From the NCBI RefSeq assembly GCF_037893015.1, contig NC_133665.1, positions 106,297,937 through 106,361,936 of the forward strand: 64,000 nt of DNA, read 5' to 3'. The notes below the pieces were generated by a model. The model was not told where the DNA came from and did not search any database. It saw only the letters and a program-made list of their open reading frames with translations. The translations under genes and the position numbers were made by a program. This DNA is from Macrotis lagotis (lineage: Eukaryota > Chordata > Mammalia > Peramelemorphia > Peramelidae). Below, in pieces: positions 11,324 through 26,300 of the stretch. Position 1 is the stretch's first letter; every line of letters starts with the position of its first letter.

Positions 11324-14300
11324 CTTAGGAAAGAGAAAAATACCTGAGTGTCAATGAGAAAACTAATGAATATAGATCTTAGTTCAAAGATTGACAAAAA
11401 GAAGAAAACAGTTTTGGGAACAAGAGGCAGGGTCAGACTTAATTAGGTCCTGCAGTATACAGTTAGGTTAATGGAGTCAAGCCTTGATGTACATCAATTC
11501 CAGAGTACAGTCTTGGAGCCTAAGATGCACCTCAATTACCTGGTATCCAAATTCACCAAGAGTGGTTACAGTAATAAAACTAAATGACTATCTTGTATGT
11601 TCAGAGAACAGAAAGATTGTTGGCCATACAAAATCTTCTTCAGGTAGGGCAAATAACAATTGAGGATGTGCCACTTGCCTCTCAAAGGTGGGAGCTTTAG
11701 CCAATAAAAACTATAAACAACACTTCAGAATGGCAAACACCTTAACAATGTTCAGCAATGAACTGACAGCAGATAAATGGAGGAATAAAGGCCATGAAAT
11801 ACCTCCCATTTCTGAAAGCTGTCCTGGATAAACACTCAGGCAATCAAAAATGAATGCAATCATTTAGTTGTGGGTTTCTGTGTTGACAGTGTCAAGGATT
11901 CAGCTAATTGAGAAGAACTGAGTTGAGTAGAGGGGTCCACACTAGGAAATGGAAAACGGGCTCTACTGTTACTTCTTGTACATGCACATTAATTCTAGGG
12001 ACCTTCAACATCTATCTCACCGTGATTTCCTTGTCTGAATTGTGTAAATCCTTCTGAGTTGATTTCAATTCCTCCTTGACATTATCAAGCTCCGAGAGTG
12101 CCTTTTGTAACTATGAAAGAAGAAAGGGATGAGACTGGAAATGTTTCAAAGATTTATACCAACTCACACCAAAACACCTTCTGCTGGGACAATTCTCCCT
12201 CTCAGTCTGTCAGAGACCTTTGGAAGAGTCTGAGCAGGATTCCTAGTCAAGAGAGCCTCCTTTGCCCAGACAGTGCAGTACAGTTTCCCATCATCTTACC
12301 ACACACAGAGGACTGCTCCTCCCACACACCCCAGAAGAGAGCCCCCAGCAACTCATTCAATCTCTTGAGGCAAGTAATGAAGTCATTTCCATTAAACTCC
12401 AAACCCTGGAAACAGCAGGCACAAGTATATGGCTAATAACTCCTGCAGTAATTGCTAGGTCATTTCCTTGGGGTTATATAAAGACTGATAGGACTTGGGA
12501 AGTGGCATTCAAATACCTAAAGCACAATCCAGGATGCTCTGAGCCCAGATGAGATGTCCTCAAGCTAGACCAGGGAGTGGAGGGTGAAGGGAAGTAGTCC
12601 TAGACTGAATTTATAAAAGATGGGGAAACTGATCCTTGTTGCTGCAAACTATATAAATACATAGCTTTAGTAAACTTAGAAGAGATACTGACTAAAAGCT
12701 CCCAGACTCCTTCCTCTGCATCTTGGAGAGGTTAGGCCAAGTGAGGGCAAGGAAAACATCAAAAACGCAGTTCTTCCAAGTATATGTGAAGATTTGCTGT
12801 TCTGTATCCACACAGACTGAACTTAAAAAGTGACCACTAGATCTTCAGAAAAACAAATAGGAGAGCATGAGGACTTACGTCTTAAAGATGCTGAGTCTCA
12901 AGATATTTAGAACAATGCTCTTTGACCAGAGTGGTTCTTAAATGGGTCATTCTCCAAATTCAAAGCCTGTATTTTGTTCTTTGAAGAGGAAGAGAGTGCC
13001 CTGAGGGCTAGATTTTTTAGTTACACCCAGACTAAAATTCTGGTTCTGCTGTGCCTATAGGAAGTGAGACATGTCATCTTTTAGAGCTTCTTTCCTCAAG
13101 TACAATAATGTTTGTCCTTCATTTTCTAAGAAGGCTATGACATCAGGGAGGTGATGCATTGACAAGCATATGAATTGAATTTTAGTGAGGGGGTGCTAGG
13201 CTAAATCACCAGCCTCACTTTCTCTTTCAGAGCCATTTGGATACAGTGGCCAAATAAGAATTGGTATGACTGGAGATGGCCCTGGATATGAGACAATCAG
13301 GGTTAAGTGACTTGCCTGAGGTCATATAGCTAGTAAGTGGCAAGTGTCTGAGACTGGATCTGAACTTCTGTCCTCCTGAATCCAAGGTATTTATCCACTG
13401 TACTATCTAGCTGCCCTTCTTCAAGTACAAGAGAAATTTCTAAGATCCCTTTCAAGCTCAAAATCAGTAATCTATCAACAAGAATAGCTGAAATAACAAC
13501 TATGGACCAGGCACTGGGGATACAAAGGAGAAAATTCCATCCCCCTTCTCAAGAAACATCTAATTGGGGCAGGGGGAAGCTAGGTAGTACAGTGGATAGA
13601 GTACCAGCCCTGGAGTTCAAATATGACCTCAGACACTTTAATAATTGCCTAGCTGTGTGACCTTGGGCAAGTCACTTAATCCCATTGCCTTGCAAAAACC
13701 AGGGAAAAAAAAGCTAATGGGAAAGATAACAAGTAAATCTATAAGGATACATAGAATATATCTCAAGAGAATTTTGCTGTTGTTCAGTTGTTTCAGTTTG
13801 ACTCTTTGCGGCACCATTTGATGTTTTCTTGGCAGAGATACTGAAGTGGTTCACCATTTCCCTCTCCAGCTGGCCTTACAGATGAGAAAACTGAGGCAGC
13901 ATGAAGTGACTTGCTCAGGTGACAGAGTCAGTAAATGTTTGAGACCAGATTTGAACTAAGGAAGAAGAATCTTTTTAATTCCAAGTCCAATGCTTTTCAT
14001 ACTGGACCACCTAGCTACCCATACAGAATCAATTAGGGAAGAATAAAAGGATTGTTCTGCTATAGGCTATGTGATCCTGGTCAAAGAAACTACTGATATG
14101 CAGACCAGGGCAGGAAATATGACCACATTTTCTTTCTGAGTCTCCACTGTAGCCATAAGATACTAGCTGAGCTTACAAACCCATAGAAGAGTATAGGAAG
14201 CCTAAAATAAAAGCCTTGCCTAGATGACCTAGACTGAGGAATATGCCTTTCATCTCCTCCTCCCCCTCACAGCTATGCCTCTCACCCTTTTCTTTGCTCT

Positions 14301-17300
14301 CCTTCCCCTTCACATTACCTTATTATTAGAAGAAAGCAAATCCTTCCTTAGCCTGTCTGCCAATTCACCTGAAGCCTTCCGGGCCTCTTTGAGATTTTCA
14401 TATTCTCTGCAAAGGTATCACACAGAAGTATTAGAATATTTGAACAAAGTTCCTTTAGCATCAAAGGGTATTCAATTATCCAACCTGTTTATTAATATTT
14501 ATTAGTACTGAGCCCAAAGTGTTATGTTAGCAAAACAATGAAGCATTACTGATAAGCAGAGAAAAGAACAAGAGGATGGCAGTGAGGATCTATGAGCATA
14601 TCATTTAAGCCTATACCTCAGTTACTCTCCCTGCAAAGGACATACCATTTGTTACCTGTCCTAATTACTTCATGGGTATGACATACATGACTGGGGTTGC
14701 TGTGAAACCAAGCAGCATGGAACAGACAGGGCTCAGCAGTTCTCTAGAGAACGCACATGAGCCCCTGGTTCCACCCTTCCTACTCCGCTGTGTCTGGATG
14801 ACAACAATTAATTGGTCCTATCAGCTCACAGCTGACCTCCACCCTTGCAGGCCCTAATAAAGGGCAGCAGAGAGCTAAGGTTTGGAATTTTAGGCAGACC
14901 CTCCTATCTCTGTAGTGAGAAAAATGGACGTGGTCTGAGGGTATAAGGGGCTTTTTCTTAACATAAAGAGGACCTTGAGCACTCAGATCTCCCTTTCAAA
15001 GTACAAGCAGCAGAGAGGGAGAATAAGAGTCAAATAGACTCCTGTAGAATCAAATAGAGACTCCTATAGGATCGGATGCAGGGATTAATCTCCTGATGGA
15101 GACAAGTGATGATGTGCAAGAAAAGTCCAGAGTGTGGGAGCAGCTAGGTGGCGTAGTGGATAAAGCAACAGCCCTGGAGTCAGGAGTACCTGGGTTCAAA
15201 TCCAGTCTTAGACACTTAATAATTACCTAGCTGTGTGGCCTTGGGTAAGCCACTTAACCCCATTTGCCTTGCAAAAACCTAAAAAAAAAAAAAAAAAATC
15301 CAGAGTGTGTTTTGGAATACTTACTTCTTCAGTGATACACAGTATACAGCCAGCTGTTCCATGGCTGACTGGCCTGCTCCCATGTCTCGGATCATTTGTT
15401 CCACCTCTGGGCGCTGGCTCTGGAGCAGAATCTCAAGCCTGAAAAAAAATAAAAAAAACCAAACCAAGCACATGGTTTGTAAAATCTAAAGGATCCAGGC
15501 AGAAGCATCCTAGCAGTTCTGTTTCCTCTCAATGCTGTTGCTATAGCAATGTATCAGGGCTGCTGGGTGAGGAGAAAAGGAAGTGTTTGCAGGCAACATT
15601 GCCAATGGATACCTACAGAAGAGATGAGGAAAGCTGCTCTTCTCTGCTTCACAGGGATGCTGCTAGGCAAGAAGGGTCAACAAAGAAGGCAACACCTCAG
15701 AGAGGGTAGTTTGAAGGACAGTGATACCAGAAAAACACATCTAAGACCTTGCTAAATTGAAAAATAAAGAGCAGTACAAACCAATGGAGGAATAAGCAAG
15801 ATCATCCTTTGTACTCATTCCTTTTTTTTTCACTAAACTTGCTCTTCACCCTCGATGACTTCCTGTTCTCTCCTATTCTCCCAATCTGAGAGAATATAGG
15901 CTATGATAGAAGCTTACTCAATTTCTCTATTCTCAATTGTAAAACTTTCTAGCATAGTAAATTGTCTCTCCTTTTTGCCAGTCTCAGTGGAAGCATCCAA
16001 TTCCTTATTAAAGCCAATCCCTTGATCCCAATTCCACTTAAATGCTCACTCCTTCTCTCCTGTATATCTTCCATCTTTATTTCTCCATCTACCTAGAAGC
16101 ATACTCAAATTTTTCCAGTTCTAAAAAAAGTAACATTCCCTTGACCCTTCTAGCTCCTCTCCAACTTTCATCCTTTCCTGGCTAATATTACTTTTTTCAA
16201 TATTATTTACTCTCTCACTGCCTTGCCATCCAGGTTTTCACTACTTGACTGAAACTCCTCTCAAAAGGTCACTAATAACTTCCTAATCACAACCACTATA
16301 TCCATTGTTATTTTAAAGCCCATGATTCCAAAGAAGTCTGTTAAACGCTACTGGCCACTTTACCCCATGGATACTCTTGGGCTTCACAGATCTCATACTG
16401 TACTAGGTTCCCCCCTACAGAGGCTTTTCTCAAATCTCTCACTTGGCTTACTTTACGGCCCTCTTCCAAAGATTTAAAGGTTTTTTCCTTGGTCTACTCT
16501 TCTGAAGCTATACTGTTTCCCAATGCAATTTCATTTATTCCCATAGTTTAGGTTAGCACCTCCAATGTAGATGAACTCAAATCTCTCCCTCCAGCTCTGA
16601 CCTTTCTCTTAAGCTTCAGACTCTCATCTCCAACTGCCTAAAAGACACTGATATCCTCCCAACACCTCAAACTCAAATGTCCAAAACTGACTTTATTATT
16701 CCTCCTAAATTCATTTCATACCTCTCAGGGACATCATCATTCATCCAAGTCTGTCATATTGAAAAATCTCAGCTTATCTTTGGTACTTTCTTCTTCTCCA
16801 TATTTCATATATAATTAGTAAGTTCTATTATGAGGTTCTTAACAGTTTTCCCATATACCTGACCAATACGGCAGTCTTCTGAAGCCTATGGATTCCTATT
16901 TAAAATGTTTTAAAATTAATGAAAATGAATAGGACTACAAAGAAAACCAATTATAGTGAAATACAGTTATCAAAAATATTTTAAAAACAAGTTCATGAAG
17001 GGGCAGCTAGGGGCACAATAGATAGAACACTGATCCTGGAGTCAGAAGGATGTTGAGTTGAAATCCAACCTCAGACACTTACTAGCTATGGGATTCTGGG
17101 CAAATCACCTAAGACTGATAGCAAGGCCCCCCACCCACCCTCCCCCCAAAAAAGTTCCTGGAGACTTCTGGGTCATGGCAGACCAGACAATTTCTCTGAT
17201 ACTCATGATCTCACAAAGCTCTCCAAAACAGAAATTATACTTAAAGAATAAAGCAACTTTAGCTGCTTCAATGGACTAAGACACCCAGAATTCAAGGGAA

Positions 17301-20300
17301 GGTTAAAAACAAAACCAAAAACCAAAGCCCAGGAACTGCTGCTCGTTGACTCTGAGCTCACCCCAGCCAGTACCACTCTGCTACCTCCCATGTGATGGGA
17401 CATTAGCAAGCTTTTCAAAACTCACCCCTCCATTCCAGTTCTCCCTCCCTCTTTCCAGTGTTACTGAGGTCATGGCTCTAGGCTGTATAAGTTTGCTTGG
17501 ACTGGAAAGTCAGCTTGACCACTACCCTTTAAAAGCAAAGAAGGGCCAGTGCTTTAAAGCGCTGAACTACAAGTGCTTGAGACTAGGACAGGTCACCAGG
17601 GCAGGAGTCATAGGGAGTGATGCAGCTTTCTACCAAGCCTGAGGGAAGAGCACAATATCCAGCTAGGATCTGTTCTGACTACCTAAAAGTCAGAACAGTT
17701 GTGACAGAGGTCTAGGCTGGTGAAACCTGAATCGCCCAGAGTGAGAGAAGGCTAAGACATTTTGAGATCCAGTCCCCAAGGAAACCACTATCAGAGGGGA
17801 GGGAGTCAGGAAGTGAGTGATAAGGAAAAGAAGGGGAGGGGGTGGAGACTGAAAGTGTCAGAAATTTCAGGAAAGAAAAAAAAATCTCAAAACCTTGAAC
17901 ATAAACAGATAAATCAACAGGAAAAACAGGAACAGAAGGAGATATGGCTATTAGATCTAGTAAACAAGTTCAGGCATCTGAATAAATACTGCAAAATAAA
18001 GGGAAATGATCCAATACTTGATAAGACACAGGGACCCTATAAGATTTGAGAACATGAAAGCATAACAGATTGTTCCTGAGCATTTTAAAAGAGAATGAGA
18101 ATCAAAAAAGCAGAATTTATGTCCTTCAAAAACAATGAACAGAACAGAAAATATGAATCTGCATTAGAAAGCCTCACCAAAGAGCAAAAAGAGAACAACA
18201 GATTGGAAATGTAAACATATAGAAGTAAAGAATAACCTAGAAAGAGAAACAAAATCCTAAAACATTAAAAGAAAATACATTCACAAAACATATGGATCTC
18301 ATCACCCAGGATCACAGGTCTCTCAGAAGAATATTACAAGACAAAAAACTTCAACATTACAATGAAGGGAATAACAGAAAAGAAAAGCCCAGAACTTCAC
18401 AGAAAATTGAAATTCTAATTGAAAAAATTCAGTTTGACTCCAGAAATAAAAACAAAAAACCCAAGGCTGCAAATTCTAAGACACATAGTGGTTAACAACA
18501 GAATACAGAAACAAGTTCTGTAAGCCATCAGTAGAAAGACCTTCAAATTCAAAGGAAAGGGCATTTGAATAACATAAGACTTCTGTACCCACTAGAAAAA
18601 GGGGAAGGAAACAGAATAATGTGTTCCAAATACCATGGGAGATCAGTATGCAGCCAAAGTATCTATCCTGCAAATCTGAGCTTAAACATAGAACAAAAGA
18701 TAGATATTCAATCATAAAGAAGAATTTGAAAAAAATTTTTAGAAGGAAAACCAGAACTTCAGCCAATTTTCTTCTTAAACATCCCAAACCACAAAAATAC
18801 AGGAATGAATAAACACAGACAGCAACAGCAACAAAAATCTTTAAGAGATATCTTTCTTAAAGGTATACTAGGACACAGAGGTGAAGGTAGAAATCCGGTA
18901 GAGAGAGCAGTGAAGAGGTGGACAGAATCTAGTGAAACTTAGCCTAAAGGTGAATGCTTCTTTTGTGGGACTACATTACAACATGGGAGGATAAATGAAA
19001 AGAGGGGAAGAGGAATGGGGGGATAGATTTGAGTGATGAGCCAGCGTCAGATCAAGGGTAAGCAATGAGGGGTATATGACCTCTGGCTTCAGAAAGAGAA
19101 GAGCCTAATTAGAAATGGGTGAGAATTGAATGGGGGAAGAAATGGGGGAATTGAAAAGAGGGAAAAAGAAGGAGGTGGGAGAGGGTTTCACTGATAAAAG
19201 TTGTGTGGGAAATGAAAGGAAACGAGGACCTCACACTGGATCAGTCTGGGATGTCTGGTGACTGAAAAGTCTACTTGTCCTGGCATGAGGGAAGATAGAA
19301 CCCCTAGAAGGCAACTGATAACCTAGAGGAGTGGCAGATCATGGATCCAGGGAGACTTCCTATCATGAAAAATAAAAAAAAAAGGTCAATGAGAAGGAAA
19401 AGTCAGTGGGGTGGAGATGGGGCATGTGAAAAGAGCCCTATCATGGGGCAATGTGTCCTCTATAACATCTGCAATAATTGGCATTTCTCTGAAAGGCACC
19501 ATGGAAAAAGGAATTCCAGGGGGTAAATACTACAAGGCAGTAGAGAAGCTAGAATGAATACTTTAGAAGCTTTGATAGTATAAAGAATACTGAGAAAAGA
19601 AAAGGATTAGATGATTAAAGGGGTCAGGAATCAGAGAAAATTGAGGATCTAAAGTAAACAGAAAGCTGAGGTAGATAATGAAGAAAGTGAGAGAAATTCT
19701 TTTTGGAAAGGACTCAAAAGATGAAATTTAAAAATTAATGAACAGGATATTAGCTGAAGGGGAGGAGAAAGGGAAAATCTACTTGACTGAGGAAAAAAGG
19801 GGGAAGAAATATGCAACTAGATAAAAGGAATAAATATACAAAATCCTAAAGGAAAAATGAGTAACAAACAGAGGAGATTTGAGGGGGAGTGGGGAAGGGA
19901 GCCAGTGAGAACAGGATTGTCTTAAAAAAAAAATCACTGAAAGTATATAATGTTGTATTTATAGCAGAAGAGAGGGGAAAACCATAATTTGAAAGAAAAG
20001 AAAAAATAAAGCCTCATTTTTAAGACAGAGGAAAACATAAACCTAACATAACTTTAAATAAGAATGGATTAAGCAATCTAATAAAACAAAATAAGAGTGA
20101 CAGAAGGAATAAGAAAACAAAACTCTTCAATCTGTTGCTTACCAGAAACATGTTTAAAAAACAAAGATATCTACAAGTTCATAGATCCCAGGTAAAGAAA
20201 TCTTGTTTTGGGGAAGCTAGGTGGTGCAGTGGATAAAGCACCGGCCCTGGAGTCAGGAGTACCTGGGTTCAAATCCGGTCTCAGACACTTAATAATTACC

Positions 20301-23300
20301 TAGCTGTGTGGCCTTGGGCAAGCCACTTAACCCCATTTGCCTTGCAAAAACCTAAAAAAAAAGAAAAAAAGAAAAAAAAGGAAATCTTGTTTTGCTGATT
20401 TTATTTTTATACTATTCCCTCTTATCCATCTCCTACTCACTATTCCCACAGCAATCTTCCTAACTCAGGACCACAAAATGCTATGAATCTAAATTTTTGA
20501 GATGAACTAAGGGTGTCTTCTTTCTTCTATTGTCTTCCTCCTTCCAATCCTTCTTTCACATTGCTGCAAAACTAATTTTCCTTCTCCAGAGACCTGACAT
20601 GTTACTTTTCTGGCCAAGCCACTCACTGGCTTCCTGCTGCCCAAACAAAATATAAACTCTTTACATTGCACTTAAGGCTAATATGTGAAACCCAAACTTT
20701 TCCAGTCACATCTTATATTTTTCAGTGTGTTCTCTCAAATAGACCACTTATTTTTCTTGCTCTTTATGCATATCAATCCTAAAGCCTGAAATGCTTCTCT
20801 CTCCCCACCCATCCTTTAAAACTTAGCTTAATGTGATGTTCGTCACCCCCTCACAGAAGTAATGACCTTGCCCCCAACCTCATATTTTATATGTTCATCC
20901 GAAGTACTCATCATACATTATTTTGTATCACAATTATTTGTATATAGGTTATATATTTCCCTGCCACTCTGTAAATTCTAGAAATGCATTTGACTGCATC
21001 TTATCTAAACTTTGTGGCTCAGTTGCTAGCACAGTGTTCAGGACATAATAAATGCTGGGTCAATATGAACTGTAGAATTAAATCTGTATATTGGAGCATC
21101 TCACTGGCCTTGAAAGGTAAAAGAGTCCCCCGCAATGAAGTCTTTAATACTCACACTAAGCAGGACTAATTTTCCGTTCACCCCTTCTCAGAGCTATGAA
21201 AAATAGAACCAAAAAGAAAACTGTGAACCAGCTCCCTTGCCATTCCTGAGAACTATAAAAGCGAAAGCTTTTGCAGGATACATTTCCTAGCCTTCTTCCT
21301 CACAGGTGAAGAAAGGAAGAAGAATTGGAAAGAAAAGACTGTGCACTGTAAGTGTCTTGTTAAATCAAGTGCAACTGTGACACTGGCTTAGTCCTTGGCC
21401 CCAAGCTCACCGTTCCATGGACTTCATTTTGTTCCTCAGGCGGCAGGCCTCCTCTTTCATATTCCTGGTCTCATCTTGCTGTTGTTCCAAATACTTAATC
21501 TGTTTCTGGGAAGAAAAAGAAATTGATGCTTAAGAGACCTGAAAATTCCCACTCCCATGATGGGTTTCTTCCTGCTCCTCAACAGAAGGAATGCACCAAG
21601 CAGCCAGTCACTTCAAGTTCAACACTGATTCTGACTCTGCACTTGACTTGCTGAATGACAATGGGTCAAGTAACCTAGTATCTGTTTTTCCTACCTGAAA
21701 AGGAGACCATCATCACCCTCTCCCTAGATGATTTTACAGGTAAGATAACAAATTATGAATCAAGTACAGATGATCAAACCTACAGATTGGCAGGATCAGC
21801 AACAAAGTGTAAGAAATTCAATAAGCATTTATAAAGCCTCTACTATGTGCCAGGCTCTATGCAAGGTGTTGAGAATACATCAAATGAAATATAAATATAA
21901 GATATATAAGATATATATATATATATATATAAATAAATTGATATCAAAAAGTGGCACAGGACCACTTGTGATAGTCTCAGTCATGCCCTTTGTCTCCATT
22001 TTAAGAACTGAGCAGCCTGAACTACACTCAGTCACATGAAGAGAGAACCGGCTTGGTATCATTTCCTAGATGAAAATTCACTTGGAACTCCCTTCTATCT
22101 CCAATATATATCAAATATATATATAATGATATCAATATCAATATCAATATCAATATAAATACAAGATGATTTTTGGAGGGAACTGCTCTAGCAGCTGGGA
22201 GAAGCAGGAAAAGCTTCATTATGAAGATGGTACTTGAGTTTTGAAGAAAACAAGTGAAGGAAAAAAGCATCAGCAAAAAACTAAAAAATACACAGAGGAG
22301 AAGCAAGAAAGAAGTTCAAAAAGTCAAGAAAGGCAATTTCATAATTATCACATTAAATTTAATGCTCACTTCACATGTGATCCTTTTTTGTTCACTGTAC
22401 ATTGAAATGTCACTTCTCATAATAAAAAAAGAAATTAAAAAATAAATGCATCTAAAGGTTATGGATATGATAGTAACATAGGAACAAACTAAGCATCTGG
22501 AGAATTACATTACATATTGATTTAATTTAGAAGAACTTTTTTGAGTTCTTCAATTTCAAAGAGAATTTCCTTATTTTTTTGTCTTATACAATGTTAGCAA
22601 ACAGGCAGCAATTAGCAAAAGTCACATGAAATGATAATGCTTCTCATTACCTTTGTATACATAATGACACCAAATCAAATCTTTTATTTGTTTCTAAGAA
22701 AAACCTGTGATCAACTCTTTCATTTAACTATAACTTCCTTTGTCTTCTTGTTTTATTTATTGAAATAATGTCAACACTGATATAATTTGTTTCGTCCAGA
22801 ATTATGTTGACTAGGTCACTCACTGGACAAGGACCTCACATTTAGAATACCAAAACAACAAAGTTAATGTTTATAAATCATTGAGACCTCTGTGATTCTT
22901 TATACTCTCTATCCCCTTTTCTTCCACTGTAAAAATTGAATGAGACTGGATAGTCCTATTTATGGAGTGTTTAAGCCCTTTGAGCACCAGAACTTGTACT
23001 TTCCTCCAATATAGCACTCGAGAATCTAGGATCACCTCTGCACCATGATGAAACATGAGAGGAGAACTTTGTCCTGAAAGACAATGATGATGGTAAGGGG
23101 CCTCTGTCATAGACCATTGATTTGTGCTTTATTATTTTGGTTTGTCTCTTGCTCAAACTTAGGAAATAGCTCTGTATTCAACCTCCCTCATATCAGTGTG
23201 TTGGTTTCCAATATACTGACCTTCATCTAAGGAATTTCTAGAAATGTAATGTACAGATTCCTCCCTTTCAGAATATTCACTCATCCCCATGCTCCACACT

Positions 23301-26300
23301 AATCGATGTCAGATCTAGCTCCTAAATTTTTCTTCCCTTGCTTCCTTTCTTCAACCAGTTCCCTAAAACAGAACTGAAGAAATAACAAAAACACTGCAGT
23401 CTGACCTCCTACAGAACGACAGCTGCCTTTCAAACAGCATATCACATGGGGTTACTGCTTCTTTTGCAGCTAGAATATCAATCTCCAGTTCAGATCAATA
23501 GCCTCATTCCTCCTTAGGGAGAGTAGGGGGGCCAGAGGGAAAGAGGCCAACAGGCCCTTGCTGATACAATATTCATTTGGGTTTGGGGGCCGCTTGCTTT
23601 GATCTTCCCGGTCAGTTGAGCATATTCAACTTCAAAGTTCCCTGCTCTTCCCTGGGATGCTGTTTGATCTGGCTCCAGAGAGCAGCTTGGCCGAAGGCTA
23701 AAGCACTAATGGGAGGCTTCCTGAGGTCTGTCTCATCAGCTGCCTTCTCAAAGTTGGCCTGGGCCTATCTCAGGCATAAAGGGCTTAGCTCATCCTGGCC
23801 TATTAGTTTTTGTCTTACCAGTGCCTATGGCTGGAAGACACCAGAAAGGCTTTTCTGAGCTGTTTCACACTTTTCAAAGTCAATATGTAAACTTAGCTGC
23901 CAGAGCTGCCTTCATGGGTCTATCCAGGTCCTCCAGGGCTAGAACTAGGTTGCACTCTTAGTTATTTGAAAACTTGGGTTTATCCATTTAACAAGGTAGA
24001 CTGCTCAAAGCATGAAGTCCTAGAGGAGGAGTTCTTAACCTTTTGTGTCATGGACTCCTTGGGTAGTAGTATAGTGAAGCTTATGGGACTTCTCAGAATA
24101 ATATTTTTAAATGCATAAAATGAAATGTACAGGATTATAAAGAAAATTAATTATATTGAAATTCAATTATCAATTTTTTTTTTAAAATCAGTGTCTTAAC
24201 AAGGAGCAGGGAATTTGTCTACAATTAATACCTAGAAAAACCAAAGTAGAGACACACAGAACAGAACCTGAAGAATGGGAAACTGCTAGTCTCAAGTCCT
24301 TTACCAATATAAAGTATTGTCAGTGACACAAAGAATTACTCTCTGTAGAGAAATGAGAACGAGAAATGTGAAGTACACGGATCCCCAAAGGACTTTCTTA
24401 CCTTGAAGGTTGAACACAGCATTTCTGACTCGCCCAGGGCCTTTTGGAGTGACTCTATGGTGACGTTGCGCACATCTAGTACTTCTCGCAAAGAATCTAT
24501 AATGGACTGGCAATCTTTCTTCTCTTTTACTGCAAGGAGACACTCAAATCAGCACAATCCAGCTCCCTAACCTTAGTGTCTTGCATGTACCCTTCAACCA
24601 ACTGAAAAATGGGAGAGTATGTGTGTGTGTGTTGTGTGTGTGCGCACGTGCACACGTGCATGTGCATGTATATATATGGGGGTGAGGAGATGAAGGTGGG
24701 GAACAAACTAAAAAAGCCAGTGAGAGTATGTGCTCTACTGATTTTCCTAGGAGAGGCTCTTATTTGCTCCAGAAAGGCTAGGAGCACTGGATTCCATTCG
24801 ATAGGCCACTTCAAATGAGAAGTGCAGTTCCCTCTACTAAGCACCATTAGCCACATCAGAAACTAGGGGAAAGTTCCAAATTCTTTCCAAACTAGTAAAC
24901 AGGTTAGCTCTCCTCCCTCTTCAAGCTACCTCTTCTTTGGCATGTTCTAGACCAGGGACCTTGGCACTCAGGCTGAATGACAAAAGTCATTCTGTTCTTC
25001 GTGACTCATATTCTGTAGATAAGCTGCCCCCGATTCCATCTTCCAGAATCCCCAGGGCTTTGTTTCAGGTTCCAGGGACCTCCCACTTTTCACAACCACA
25101 TGAGACTAGCACAACCCAGCCTGAAACCTCTCCTTCACATTCTGCTCCATTCTGTACAAGTCAGTTAATGACCAGGGGGCAACAATTCAGTGGCAGAAAG
25201 AAAAGTGGCACAAGACCACTTGTGATAGTCTCAGTCATGCCCTTTGTCTCCATTTTAAGAGCTGAGCAGCCTGATTACACTCAGTCACATGAAGAGAGGA
25301 CCAGCTTGGTATCATTTCCTAGATGAAAACTCACTTGGAACTCCCTTCTACCTCCAAGCAGAGTTTGTGTGCTTCTTTGGGACATTTCTCAGCTGTCTGA
25401 AGGGAGTGGGCATATCTTTCTATAACTCACCTTTCAAGGATAGCTGAGCTCTAGTCTTATCCAGCTCATTCTGCAAGGAAACAAACATGGTCAGAGGTCC
25501 AAGAGGTATTATAAATACTCTCCATACTACTTCTAATTAAAAAGTACTATCTAAATTTATGAGGGATTTCCTATTTGGTATTGGGAATATAAGGGATATA
25601 CAGCTAAGTCTCCAATGATGATACAAGGATGTATTCTAACTCTAGTCCCCAGAACACTGTTCCCATACAAAAATTTATTTTAATACCTAAAAAGATTTCA
25701 TTAGTGTGAATACTCTTTTCTGATGCAGACTATATATAAAACCTCCATGTCTGAGGAAAGACCATCTTCATTATTTGCTGTACCTAAAAAAAATTCATCA
25801 TGCTGCAGCAAAACTGTCAAAACATCTCTATAAAGCTAGAAAAGCTGGTTCTTAGATAATAATTCACTGCCTGGTCCATACCTGAAGCCCTTACACTTTG
25901 GCAAGGTTCTGTCAAAACTTCTAGCAAATCTAGGGTAATTTCCACATCATAAGGAGGTATTAGAGGGGGATTATAGCAGAAGATGCTGAAAACTAAAGTT
26001 CAGAATATGTATTCAAAAAGAGACAAACTAGCTTACATCCTGCTTTAAGTCTATCTTGAATTCTCTAACCCAAAGATGAATGAAGAGCCCTGCAGGCTTC
26101 CTGGAATCTACCTGGAACTTTCTGATTAGCTTCAGTCCTCCAAATATTCACTAGACAGATAAGTGTGAATCTGGCTAGTGGATATTTGAAGAATTAAGGA
26201 TACTCTGTAGCAAGTAACTAGGGAAAAAATACCAGCCAAATGAATCAGACAAAAAACCAAGGTCACTCTAATTCTTTTCATACTTTGATACAAGTTTTTA

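Noticed and set aside
23560..23700. Acyl-CoA-binding protein or aldolase processed pseudogene
   Set aside because: A short FEKAADE-like run recalled acyl-CoA-binding protein and KP..AL..G recalled aldolase, but neither similarity continues beyond a few residues.
24937..25326. 129-codon plus-strand frame in TRAIP intron 4/5
   Set aside because: Much of it is the 158-bp repeat, and the same repeat in the other copy does not keep a common long frame.
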